The position numbers and the translations under genes are program-made. Source: Acanthosoma haemorrhoidale (taxonomy: Eukaryota; Arthropoda; Insecta; Hemiptera; Acanthosomatidae). Taken from it: 64,000 bases of DNA. Positions 1-12,700 of this stretch are shown here, in pieces; positions within the stretch are counted from its first letter, which is position 1; each line of letters starts with the position of its first letter. The stretch covers positions 125,569,910 to 125,633,909 of the forward strand of contig OV884011.1 of NCBI GenBank assembly GCA_930367205.1, written 5' to 3'. The notes beneath the pieces were generated by a model. That model was not told the DNA's origin. It saw nothing but the letters and a program-made list of their open reading frames with translations, and ran no database searches.

Positions 1-535
1 TTGTTTGTTTGTATATATTTTTAAAAAGGATACTAATCTGTAAGTTTCTATGCTTGCACTATATTTCTAGTCGTTATAGTTGCTGTGATATTTTAACTCG
101 AAGTTTTGAAGAAATGACTTCTAATTGAAATATTTCATGAAAAGTAACAACTTTTATTTGTTAGTAAAAGCAGAAGAAATATCAGAAATTCTATTTCCTT
201 AGAACGGTATGCCAACAAAAATCGTAGTTATTTCTGTTAAAAAGTTAAAAACAAAAGTAGTAGAATTGCAGGCAGCAATGTCTGCTTGTTTTTTTGCTCT
301 TAACATAAATTTAAAAAATAAAATTATCATTTTAAAATATTTTTTATGATGATTAAATCTCTCTTATGCCAGTTAATGGCTGTGCCAAATTACGCCCTGA
401 TCCGTCATAAAGAGCATGCATAGTGAATGCATACAAACAAAAATATTTTTATATTATTTTTCTGATCATTTTTATGGTACTTGTAGATTTTCATTTAAAC
501 TTATTTTTAATGATGTTCAATATATTTTTTTTCAG
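1..535 (+). other. Intron of Unr (left edge)
   Basis: AT-rich sequence with no recognisable coding segment. It is read as the 3' part of the intron before the first Unr exon in the window. It ends in a T-rich tract and a TTTTTTTTCAG acceptor at 525-535. Confidence 0.6.
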
Positions 536-797
536 ACATGGCGATTGGGTTCAGTTCCACATTGCAACTGATAGGAGAGATGGATTACAAAGGGCTACTA
601 GTATCACTTTACTTCCAGAATCATTTATCGTATCCGGAGAGCGTAGAGAGCAAGGAGCTATCGCTGCTTTGAAGGAGGGTTATGGATTCATTAAGTGTGC
701 AGAGAGGGATGTTAGGTTATTTTTTCACTACTCAGAGGTTCTCGATGTAGATACAGAGTTGACTGCAGGGACTGAAGTAGAGTTTACTGTTATCCAG
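536..797 (+). CDS. Unr: Unr exon (end of one CSD plus a canonical CSD)
   Basis: The acceptor is TTTTTTTTCAG and the donor ATCCAG|GTAATT. The exon opens with the last base of a split codon and ends in phase 0. It encodes HGDWVQFHI, the end of one domain, then a canonical CSD with RNP1-like EGYGFIKC and RNP2-like LFFHYSEV. Confidence 0.93.
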
Positions 798-3700
798 GTA
801 ATTATTTTCTGTAAATAATCATTGGAAATATTTTATCTTGACATTTAGGAAGAAACAATCATTGCTAAAGTGTTGTTGTCTAAAGATGTGAATATTTTAT
901 GGTAATATACTGCTGTAAATTTTGTGCAATTGATATTTCTAAATCCTTTGACCAGCAATTTATATAATTGAATTTTATATCTTCATTTTTTGGAATATTT
1001 TTGCCTAAATAGTTTGGATAACTTGAGTAGCAGAAGGATTGTTAATTATTTCATGTTTTTATTTGTTCATTTATGTTATGTTCATTTTATTTTCATATTT
1101 CCAGTTATTGGTACAGTCCCACAGTTACATTATTAAATAAAGTAATACAATTAATAAATACAATACAAAGTTTAAATACAATTAAATAAAGTAATTTTTA
1201 TTACCAACCGTAGTGTAGGCAGGCAAATAAAAGATTATTCCCTATACCTGTTTCATTGTATACTCCTTTTTGATCAGATAATGAGACAAGACAAGTTTAT
1301 AGAAAGAAAGTTTCTTCTTTTTCCAGTACATCCCTTGTCAATTAAGTTTTTATTTTATATACAGGTTATGCTGCCCCTTAATTCTTAATGCTTTACAGGC
1401 TGTTAACTCTTAATTGCTTTATTCGTTAAGAAAAAAAATATGCTCTTAATAAATTTAATAGTTCCGACATTTCATATAAGCTTAAGTTAAATAACTTCTA
1501 TTTTCAGGCTGAATGTTAAAATTAAATTAATAGTCTTCTTTTTTTTAGTTCAACTATTATGAAATGCATTATTTTATGTTTTTTAGGATCCACAATCCTC
1601 GTATGCAAATCACCGTAATTCAGCTATAAGAATAAAAATCCTTGCCGCAGGCACTGTACAGTTTGAAACAATTTTAGAACGTGGTCTGGGCGGTGTAGTT
1701 GCCAAAGAAGCATCTTCGACTTGGTCTAGTCGCCCTTCTCCATCGAAGACTGGTTCGGGCGACAAGAGCCCTGAACCAGGTTTAATATCTTACACAACTA
1801 ATGTTAATGGAGCAACAGTGAAGAAAACGGTTTCCTACTATGCCAAAGACTGTGATCTCAAAGGCCTACCAAGAATAGGAGATAAAGTAAGATTTTGTTC
1901 TGTACATAAGAATTATATCCTTATATCCTTTCTAAGAATGAAAGGATTCTGTTTTTCCTAAACCTTTCTGACCCCTCTCCTAATAACGGTAGGTTTGTTC
2001 CAACATGAGTCCAAACTAACAGGAGCATGCACACAGTTGCACTGTTTTAACTTGCCCGAAACCAAAACTCAAACTGTCAGACATCTGTTCCAACATGCCC
2101 AAAACCTAATTTGAAAATGGTTTGTGATTGTCAAAACAAACCGAGTATTGGAGTAAGGACTAAAAATCAGAGAGATGTACTGTCACTCTCCCCTCTTTTC
2201 CTGCTTGCCATAAAAAAGAAGGTTATAAATATATAAGTCATGTAACTCTTCTCTTCTTCAATTACAAATCATAATACCTAAAATGAATTGACATTAGCTT
2301 TTATTTTGTCTACTAATAATCGAGTATTCACTTTAAAATTACTAATCATTAAAAAAAATTTTTAGTAAAGGTTAATTTATTTTTTTTAATTTATAAATTA
2401 ATCACAAATTGTCACTGATTCATAAGCAGGCAGAATGCTAATTTTTGTACGAAGAAAATTTTAATTTGACTCCATTTTACATTGTGCCCCTACATATTTG
2501 ATATCTATTGCATATTAGATTAAAAGTTAAAACCAAAATCTTCGCTATAAATAGAAACCAAAAGTAAATAGAAACAAAAAAGAATTCACATTTTTCCAGT
2601 CCAGCCAGATCATAAATGTGTAAGTTGTTTTGTAAAGTAACCTGAAAGATTCAACAGAGATTAGAAAAAGTGATCCAACATATTCTAAATCCATGATCAG
2701 GTAACGTTTATGCATGCTTAATAAATAATTAGAAACCGGTTTGAAACTAATCCATTATTCTGTGTTGGAACAAACCTCATGATGCTTGCCAATATCAGAG
2801 AAATAAACTTGTTTATTGGTACATTCAAAAATCATTTCTTAGTGTCCACAATATCTCAAACCATTTTGAGTGCCACTGTGACATGATAACATATAATAAA
2901 AGAACTGCTTCCTTATATTATACCAAACTTGCATGGAGAATTGACGCGCTTTATCAAACACCGGGCAAAGGCTAAGGTTCTGATCACTTCCCCTTAACAA
3001 TGGGAATTCGTGATATCAATGGTATCGGCGCCAATAGCAGATATTCATAAAATAGAAAGTGGCAAATAAAGCCTTCAAATTAGAAGGAATTTCATGCATA
3101 TACTTATAATAATAAACATTCTGTAATAATAAAAAATAATTCTGTCTTATAAACTGTATGACTTAGGTTTCCACTGTAAATTTATTCAATTATAATAAAC
3201 TTACTCAATAATAGAAAATTACCATTAAAGGACTCAAATAAAATTATTATAACTAGATTTGCTCAGATAGGTCTACATCTGTACCTACTGTGTCTACAGG
3301 GTAATCAGGAAATGGGAGCAGAAACAACAATCTCAATATCTGTTAGGTACCCATTTAGAGTAAATTGTGGAAATCCTCTATATCACTTTGGTCAGTCTCC
3401 CATACTCTTAAAATATTTATGAAGTGATCAATAATGATTTTAGTATGGGTATTATACAGTGCATCTTCTCTTGATTTGACTTCTATACCTTCCCTTGAAA
3501 TTACAGGATAATTTTATTTTTGTATAATACAATTTACCTTGTTTGATTACCTGAAAAAAAAATATACACGGCAAGGTTGGCAATGTGGAGGAATTGTTTC
3601 AACTGTTGCCATTCTCATCTTTTTCCCTCATCAAAAATTAAGAATTAGCTTAAAATAGAATTTTAAGCAAGAAAAATAGACCCTTTTGTGTATACTTTTT

Positions 3701-6700
3701 CACTTTACCTAGTATTGGCGTATTTAATAAAAATCTATTGCTTTGTTCAACATAATTTTGTCATTCTTTTTTTTCTCATTAATAAACCGCTTTAACAAAT
3801 ACTGAAAATTCTTGTTTTTTAACTCTAGTTATTTCTTAAACCATTAACTTAACAGAAAAATTAATAAGAACATTTTTATAGGCAATTTTGAATATAAAGT
3901 ATTTTTTTTCGAAATTCACCAGTTAGAAGGATATTTATGAAAAAAATGACCTTTCCCCCCCCCTCCCCTAGTATGTTGTACAAGACACATCCCCCTAATA
4001 ACTACCAAAAATCAGAACTACATGATTTTGTTTCCTTCTTTGCCTGGACTATATGAATGTAATGTATATTTAAGAAATAATTCCACTTCACTATATTAAA
4101 ATTGTGATTCGTGATAATACATTTATTATGATTGCTATCCTGGCCTAAGATTAACCTTGTAATATTATGGAATAAATTAATATGATAGCTATAATAATAT
4201 TAAAATTGTACTAAAACTATGGTGACATTAATCATCCCAATGGAAAGAATATACTTATTCCCAAAACTGGAAACAATGTTGCCAACTTATTCACTAACAG
4301 CTTTGGTACCAACTACCAACTGCCTATTATATTGCTTTCAATTGTATTAATGAATTTATTATAGTGTATATTATAATATGTAAGCTTAATTAAATAAAAC
4401 TTATTGGTCCGAAATTTGCATTTATTTAATGATGGAATCCAGTTATTTTATTAATGATGGAGAACAAAATAAAAAATAACACATGTTTCCTCTTTTTGAC
4501 ATCTGCTATTCAAATACTAGTCATATTTAAAAAAAAAACTGATGTTATTCGTTTAAAAAAAAAAAAAGAAATTAGTTTTTGTGGGCATATCTGCATTATA
4601 TTGATTCTAAATTACATAAAAATATGATGAAAAAGAAAAAGTGATCCTTTTCGATTGAAGTAACCCTGATCTAAGTAAACAGCTGTATCTTTTTTTAAAA
4701 TAGAAAAAACAAGAGATCAATTTTACCAGTTAATGTTAAGTTCATTTGCTTTGTTCTACAATAGTGATGTTAAAATTTAGGAAACTTCCTCCAAAACAGG
4801 TAGACAATAAATTTATTGATTTTGTGCTTGGTAAAAAATATGTTCATATTTATTTGATAAACTTTATTTATATAATTTTATTTTGAAAGCAGTAGGAAAA
4901 CCAAAATTATGGGAGTATGAATTGTAATATATCATAAAGTTTTCATTACACACTTAGTTTCTTCTGTTTTCTTATAAGCATGCCTGCCCATGTGGTCACC
5001 ATCCCACCAAACTAATCATCTTCATTTGCAAACAACATTGATATATTTCCATAATTACCTCCCAAATAAATGATTTAAGGTGTTTACTTTTATTAGAAAT
5101 TAGAAGTACAATATTTGTTAAGCATTTGTTGTTATAGAATAATCCATAATCAAATGTTTCAGGTTGAATTTAATTTGTGCCAAGTTAAAAGGACGAAAGA
5201 GGTAATGGCAGTAGATGTACGAGTCGAATCACGTGCTAGTCCTGGTAGTGGAGTTCGTGGATCTGGTGGAGGTCTGGTTGGTTCCTCTGGGTCTCCAGTA
5301 CTTCAGGGATTTGTTGCAGCCTTGAAGGATGGTTATGGTTTCATCGAAACAGATACCCATGATTCTGAAGTTTTTTTTCATTTTAGGTGAGTTAGATCGT
5401 TAAATTACATACAATGGTATAGTCAGAACAGTATGGTATAGTACAGAACTGTTTTGTGTTCTTTTATGTTATCCACAGTCTTACCATAGCTTAAGTTCCA
5501 TAATAGTTGTTACTTGAATCATACCTAGTGAGGATTCTTCAAAAAATCTTTTAACTGAAACTTATTTGTGAACTGAAAAAAAATCCATGGTGGAACACCT
5601 CACAAAAAGGCCATGCGAAGGTTGTCACCCTAGTTGGTAAGTGTTAGCATTATACCATGGTTAGTGTTATACCATAGTTGAAGTGAGGCCGAGGATGTAA
5701 CATTAACCTTAATTTTGTTTTTCTTAACAGGATTTGCTAGTTGGTTATTCCATTAGCTGCTCATTTATTTATCCTTACGGTGCTGTGTAAACCCCCACCT
5801 GACTCAAAAGAAAAAATCCTTATAGGAGCCGGTTTTCTACAGTTAGAATTTGGCTTGCTAACCACTAGGCTACATTGGAGACTATCTAATAATAGAAGCA
5901 ATATTTCTTTTAAATGAAATCAGCAAAATACCTTATTCTAAGTGAACACTCATGTGAAGCATACCAAATTTAGTACAAATTATTTTAAATAGTTTTTCAT
6001 AAAGTGATTTACAAAAATAAAGTTTTGCAACAATAAAACAGCTGTTAAGATATTATTAATAATATCAATCATTGAATTTCCTATGTAAATGTCATAAATT
6101 GTTGGAAGATTTAAATAATTGATTAACAACTTGCGCTATAAAGACATGCCATAAACGTCGAGATGCTTTTGTTCCAAAGCCACCAGTGACACGTATACCA
6201 CATTGATAGGCATTTGTCACGGAAACAAAAACGATGTGCCCATCACGTCGGCTAACAGTTAGTTCGTGCATTATTCGAACTACAGTTCCAGAGTGCACGA
6301 CATAAGCGTATAGTCATTCAAGTATTTTAGAATTGAAATGGTATGTTGTACGGATTTTTTTACATGAAAATTCTTGTAGTTTGTAAACATCTGATTATAT
6401 CGCTGAAAAATTGAATAATAGATTTTTTTATTTTTGTCTTATCAACCCATATTATAAAATGAATAATAACAAGAATCTCAGTAATATTGCTTCAACAAGT
6501 ACAAAGGGAAAGCGATTAGTTATTACGTCTGATAGCGATTGTGAGGAAATTGTTTGTCCTGTTAGGAATCGGCGTAGAATTATAGTATCTGATAGTGAAG
6601 AAGAAAGTGACAGTGCAAATCGTGAAATTAATTTTACATCTGATGAATGGTTATGGGAAAACAAGGAAAATGAAAGTAAAATTTGGCAGTACTCACGAGT

Positions 6701-9700
6701 TCCTGGAATGAACATAAAAATGGGAGAACGAATCACAGCTTTACAAATGCTAAACCAAATTTTACCAAAAGACTTTTGGAATATCATTGTTATAGAAAGC
6801 TATTGTTACACGAGACAAATAATAGGAGATGCGACCCGAAAATTTAAACTATTATTATTACGTCTGATAGCGACTGCGAGGAAATTGTTTGTCCTGTTCG
6901 GAATCGGCGTAGAATTATAGTATATGATAGTGAAGAAAAAAGTGACAGTGCAGATCTGAAGAATATTGGATGGATACGAATATATATGAAATTCATGCTT
7001 ATTTTGTGCTATGCATCTTTATGCCACAAGTAAAAAAGCCGAATGTCCAATCCTACTGGTCAAAAAGAAGTATTGTCGAGACTCCCATTTTTTACACTTT
7101 TCAAATAATGAAATTGGAGATAAAGATGATCGTATATGCAAATTACAAGTTATAATCGATTATCTCAATGAAATATACTGGTCGAATGTCATATAAACAG
7201 TTCAATCTAACAAAGAGGGCATGTTTTAGAGTAAAGTTTTATAAGTTGTGCGAGTCTAAATCAGGATATTGTATGAAATTTACAATATATACAGGCCAAG
7301 ATAAAGTGAAAAATTCAATCACCAGTGCTTCCGAAAATGTTACCATGTTTATGTGTACACCGCAACTTGCAACGATAAAGCTGAAAAAATCAGAAGCTAT
7401 TTCAAGATCGTGCAAAGGTATTTTAGCTTTAAAGTGGAAGGATAAAAAAGATATATATTTATTGCCCACGAAACATAAAAAAATTGAAATGATGGAAGTG
7501 GAGACGGAAAAATAATATCACTGTTACAAAGCCCAATATCGTGTTGGAGTATAATGATGGCAGTGGTGGGGTAGATCACCAAGATAGCTACTTATCTTCT
7601 TTCTCACTTATGAGAAAATATATAAAAAATTATGAAACAATATTTTTTTACCTAATGGATATTGCACTTGTTAATCCTTATGTTTTATTTTTGAAGACAT
7701 GGAATATACCTAAAAGCAAAAAATACACGTTTTCAAAATTTCGATCAGATGATTTTAGAAAGTGTATGTATTCCTGAATACACAAAGCGTGGAAGGCTGT
7801 CTGCTAGTGATATACCACTATATTCCACCCACAGAAACTAAAAAAAATCCTCAAAGACGGTGGGTGTAAAGTGTGCACCAAACATAAAAAACTCAGCGAG
7901 ACTACTTGGGAGTGCAAGGATTGCCTTGTGGCATTACATATTCCAAAATGTTTTGAAATTTACCATACAGAAGCAGATTATTAATTAACTAGCAAAGCTA
8001 TCTCGTTTTAAAAAACGGGAGTGTTGTATGCAGTGAAAATACAAATTTTGTTTGTTATTTTATTAGCTCTTGATCTTTACCCATATTTAATAATTATAAA
8101 TATAGTATGTTTTCGCCTTTCCATTGTTTTTTAGCCATTGAAAGAATAGCATATAATCAATTGGCCATGTGTAAAAAATGTTGTTTTTCTTATTATACCC
8201 TACAATTATCAATGGTTGGCCCTGAGATGGATGAGTTGGTTTGGAAAATGCTTTAAAACCGGTGATTTTCTTTTTTTTTTATAGAAAAGCTCTTGGAGAA
8301 ACAAATAAAAACATTTGAAAGTAAGCCTTTAAAGCAGCTTTTATGGCCATTTTCATAATGGCCCAATTGAATTGTATGAACATGTATAAATATGTCAATG
8401 TTCATTCCAAGATCTTATTTTACTTTTTTGAAAATAGGAGTTAAAATTGTTGTGAATATTCATTCATATCCGTGTAAAATTCGTACGACCCTACCAATGC
8501 GCTAAGGCACTGCTTAAAGGTTGCTCACATACGCGGTGCGGCGTCAATGTAACGCCTTAACGCATGTTATATTGTAGAGGGCGGCACGGCAACCGAAATT
8601 TAAATCATAGCGCAAGTGGTTAATGACCATCAATTACTTTTTTATGAGTCTTTTATAATTTTTACTGTCATTAAGACTTAAATGCTTACTTCCATGAAAA
8701 ATTTCATGACTCTAGTTTAAGTGATAGTTGCTAGCTAGTTCAGTAAGAAACACAGTAAAAACTGGTTATAGTGATGTTTTAAAATGATTCATTTATTACA
8801 TTTTTCAATCTTTTTGAAGACTATTTTCATTTTATTAATATATTTTTTTGTTTTGTTTACTTATAGCAATTTTGACGGAGATGCCTCACAACTAGAGCTT
8901 GGATCAGAAGTAGAGTATACAGTAGGTGGGCGTGCGAGCTCAGGTGGATCGTGTCTATCTGCCGAGAATGTTGCCCCCCTTCCAAAGGGTTCTGTCAGGC
9001 CTGGTGTCACCATCAACCCTGAAATTCTCTCTGGAAAAGTTGTTCGGCCCCTTAGATCAGTCAACCCAGACCAGGCTATGTACTCCGGACTCATCAAAAC
9101 TAACTCAGGTAAATCCATTAGGTATTGTGTAAATATGGTAAATTGTTAAGAAACATATGTAATTGGTCTCATCACATGTTATTGTCAGTTTTTATTATGT
9201 AAGGTGAAATAAATTATTTGTTAATTAACCAAACTCTTCATTGCTTTCGCTGGCTTATTTTTGTTTGGTAGACCATTTTCAAGTGTCTTAGAAAAAAGGA
9301 ATTAGCTGAGATATTTTTAAAAATGTCTGTCGATTGCTGTGGATCGTGTTAGATATCAAGCATAACCTTTAATGTTATGACTTTTGTAATTACCAATACG
9401 GTAGTGTCTCTTAGATGTCTTTAATTCGCTTGCAATCTACTTAACCGTTGTAGCATATATGCATCGCTGTACCTGCCTTAATAGCCCTTCAAGATAGTTG
9501 ACTATGGTTCGGTCATCCATCCTACTTATAAAAAAAAGGGGGGGTTTCTGTGATAGCCAATTAAGATTAGACATAGTAGTTAAGAATGTGTTTAATATAC
9601 AGGATCAGGTAGAATACCTGTTATCATATTTATACTCTTTTGCCTACAGTTGATTAAATGTTGGCCTGGCTTGTTTATGTTAAAGAGGGAGTCATTATTG

Positions 9701-12700
9701 CGCAAATTACTTACCAAATAAAGAATTTATTTTATTTGCAATTGTATAGTTTTAACCCACATTACATTGTGATTATCTGTAAATTGTGGATGTATTTTTA
9801 AATTATCAATTAAGGGTTAAACATTATAATTGTTATCTATTACAATTACATTAAATTGTAATTTGACCCCAACTCTGTAGGGGGAAAGTATCTTATTGAT
9901 TTATTGCTACAAGAAATTCATCTCAATTTAATTAGAAATGTTTTGCTTCATATTTATTTATTATATTTATTTCTTTGTTAATAGTCATTAAATAAAGAAG
10001 TACGTTTCCTGAAAAGATAAAAAGTATATCTTAATATGTTATTTTAAGTCTTAAAACCTGCAAGGATTCTTAAATAATAGCCCCAATTATGTACGTAACT
10101 GGTTGAGGGGGAACAAAACCAACAATTATAATTATAGTGAATTAAATTTGTCTTCTATGCTGCCTTACATTAAATATTTTTTGTTCTTGCAGAAGAAGAA
10201 GAAGAAGAAGAAGAGGAAGAAAGACAGGAATATGAGTTTGGAATAACTGGTTTATCTAATAAGCGAGATCTGCTCCAAGTGGGAGATGCTGTACAGTTTC
10301 AGATTGATTCTGAAGGAAGAGCGGTGAACATTAATGCCATTAGGCAAAGGAAAAAAGCCAATGTTGATTCAATAAAAGGTAAATATCTGGGCAATTCTCA
10401 AATTATTTCACCCTTTGTCTCAAGGAAATAGGGTGGTTGAAAATTTCACTTAAATACTGACCGTCACAAGTGTTACTTTAGAAAGTTGAAGCTGAAGGGT
10501 TTGCATTTTGAAAGTTTCCGCAGTATTTTTTTCCGCCTCTAAACATTCAGAATTTTCCTCCAATCAATAATGTGTGGTTGAATTTTGAAAATTTGCCCCT
10601 GTTTTCCCTCTAAACCAAAAACAATGACCGCTATTTTTCAATACTTCAAAATAACAGTTTTTTTCCCCTGGCTATCAGGTTCCAGAAATTAGTAGCCACT
10701 AACTATGGCAAAAGAAATGAGCGTCACTATTCAACTGTTAAAAATGTGGTCAAATTTTTTTAATTGGTCGCTACGAATTACTGTTTTGGAAATTTGTTCA
10801 AAAGTGTGGGGGTGGGGGTATTTTGGATTGAGTATAAAAATCCCAAATGGACAGGAATACAACTTGAAATGAAATTGCTAAAAATATCTTTTTCATTTTC
10901 CTCAGCCAACAGTTTTTCACCCAGGAAAAAAAAAAAAAGGAAAGTAACATTAAAAAATGAAAGAATTTTCTATTTGGTGAAGTTTTCTAACTTAAATTTA
11001 GAGCCCTAGAGTTGAAACCGAATTCTTCGATCAATTCATCCTCCTCCTCATCATCATATTGTCACTTTAGTATAGGAAAAATTCATATCATTTTATAAAT
11101 AAACTATTATAGATGGAGTTAAGCAAGTACTGCTCTTTATTGATAATATATTATTCTAATATTTTCTTATTACTATTAATAATCATCATTATTTTAATTA
11201 TTTATAAAAAACTTTATATTCAAACTTTTACTTTATCTCAGGGTTCTGTTAATTATTTTAGGAAACTTTTGGCAAAAGGAATATTGATTTTATTATTACA
11301 CACATTTAACAGCTAAAAATTGACATACAAACAAATTACGTACTTAAAATTTTGTATTATACTGGCCAGTGCTTCTCCGTGTTGGTATCTTCGTTGTTCA
11401 TCTTCTAATGCTTGATCTGATTTGTCTTCATGCTGAGTGAAAGTAAAAATGTCTCGCTGTCTTCATGCTGAGTGAAAATAAAGATGTCTAGTTGTCGCAT
11501 CTGGTGAAAAGTGAAAAAGGAACATGAGGTGCCAGCTTGGGTACGCTACCTCGTCTCACGGTGTCTGCCCAACGACGACCATCAGGAGGTTCACTTCTCC
11601 TGCTTCTCTCCGATGCCTTCTTGACCTTCAATCTCAATTTTTTCCGAGATTTTTTTATATAAGCACCATTTAAAATCACCATTTTAAAATATCATAACAA
11701 TTTATACAATGACAAAAATAAATAAATAAATTTGGAATTACAGCTGTCTCCTCGTGCTGCATTCGCAGATGCATATTAAGGAGTGCATAAAATATAATAC
11801 TTTCAGATTGTTGTTAATAAGTCCAATACACATACACTCACTAGGTGATGAGGTTCACCTTCAGGTTGTAACCATGGAAAACACTAACACTAAAACCTAA
11901 ACCTAGAACCTAAGACTAAAGCATTCCAGACGCGACAGAATATCCCAACAAAACAATCCACTAATATTTGAATGCACGTGAACCTGTGTATATGAAAAAC
12001 TGTGAACCTCCCATTTCATTTTTTTGTAACACAATAATTCAAAATTATTTTATTTAGTATTAATTCAAAGGTGAACCTTCCTTTAGTCAAACTAACTTTT
12101 ATAAATACAATCTTTTGTTGAGTTGGTTTATAAATAATATGTATTTTATATTCTTGTTTTATATGAACTTTAATTACTCTAAGTCATTAAAACTGTCCTC
12201 GAAATCATGTTGAGAACTTAAACTCAGCCTGTGTTTTGTGTTTCATATTTTGTACGGTAGTTTAGTTTAATGCCACGTAGATGCTTTTAAAAAATAAAAT
12301 AAAAAAAAACATGGGAAATAATTAAAGGTCCTAATTATTTTGTTATGTGGTAATTTAAACAAAATGTATCATTCAATATTAAGCATGGTAAAAATTAAAG
12401 GTCTCAAGATTCTGATTACTAATATTTAATTGATGTTTTTTAAAATAAACTATGACAAAGTCATTAAAACTGTCATTAACATTGCATTGTGATCACAACT
12501 TAACTCAAGTATTTTTTTTTTTTAGAGGCATGCTATTTTACTTGTTGATTTCACTTGATGATCCCATGATGCCAAGAATTAAAGTGGCCCCGTGAACAAT
12601 AATTTTTATCATATTTATTGTGTGGTAAATAAAGATGAAAGATTAATAATATTTAACATCTTTTGAGACTAAGTGAATCCATTATTTGATCGCATGTTCA

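Larger units (their letters stand above)
6127..8619 (+). mobile_element. piggyBac element 1, full length, dead
   Basis: The element is flanked by the piggyBac target duplication TTAA (6123-6126 and 8620-8623). Its ends are inverted repeats: left CAACTTGCGCTAT (6127-6139) and right, read inward, CCACTTGCGCTAT (8619-8607), one mismatch in 13. It is 2493 bp long and sits in the Unr intron between 5386 and 8867, in the sense direction. It holds one broken transposase reading. Confidence 0.85.

Noticed and set aside
6092..6298. A 68-codon minus-strand open segment
   Set aside because: It lies in the left end of piggyBac element 1, where no gene is expected, and matches nothing.
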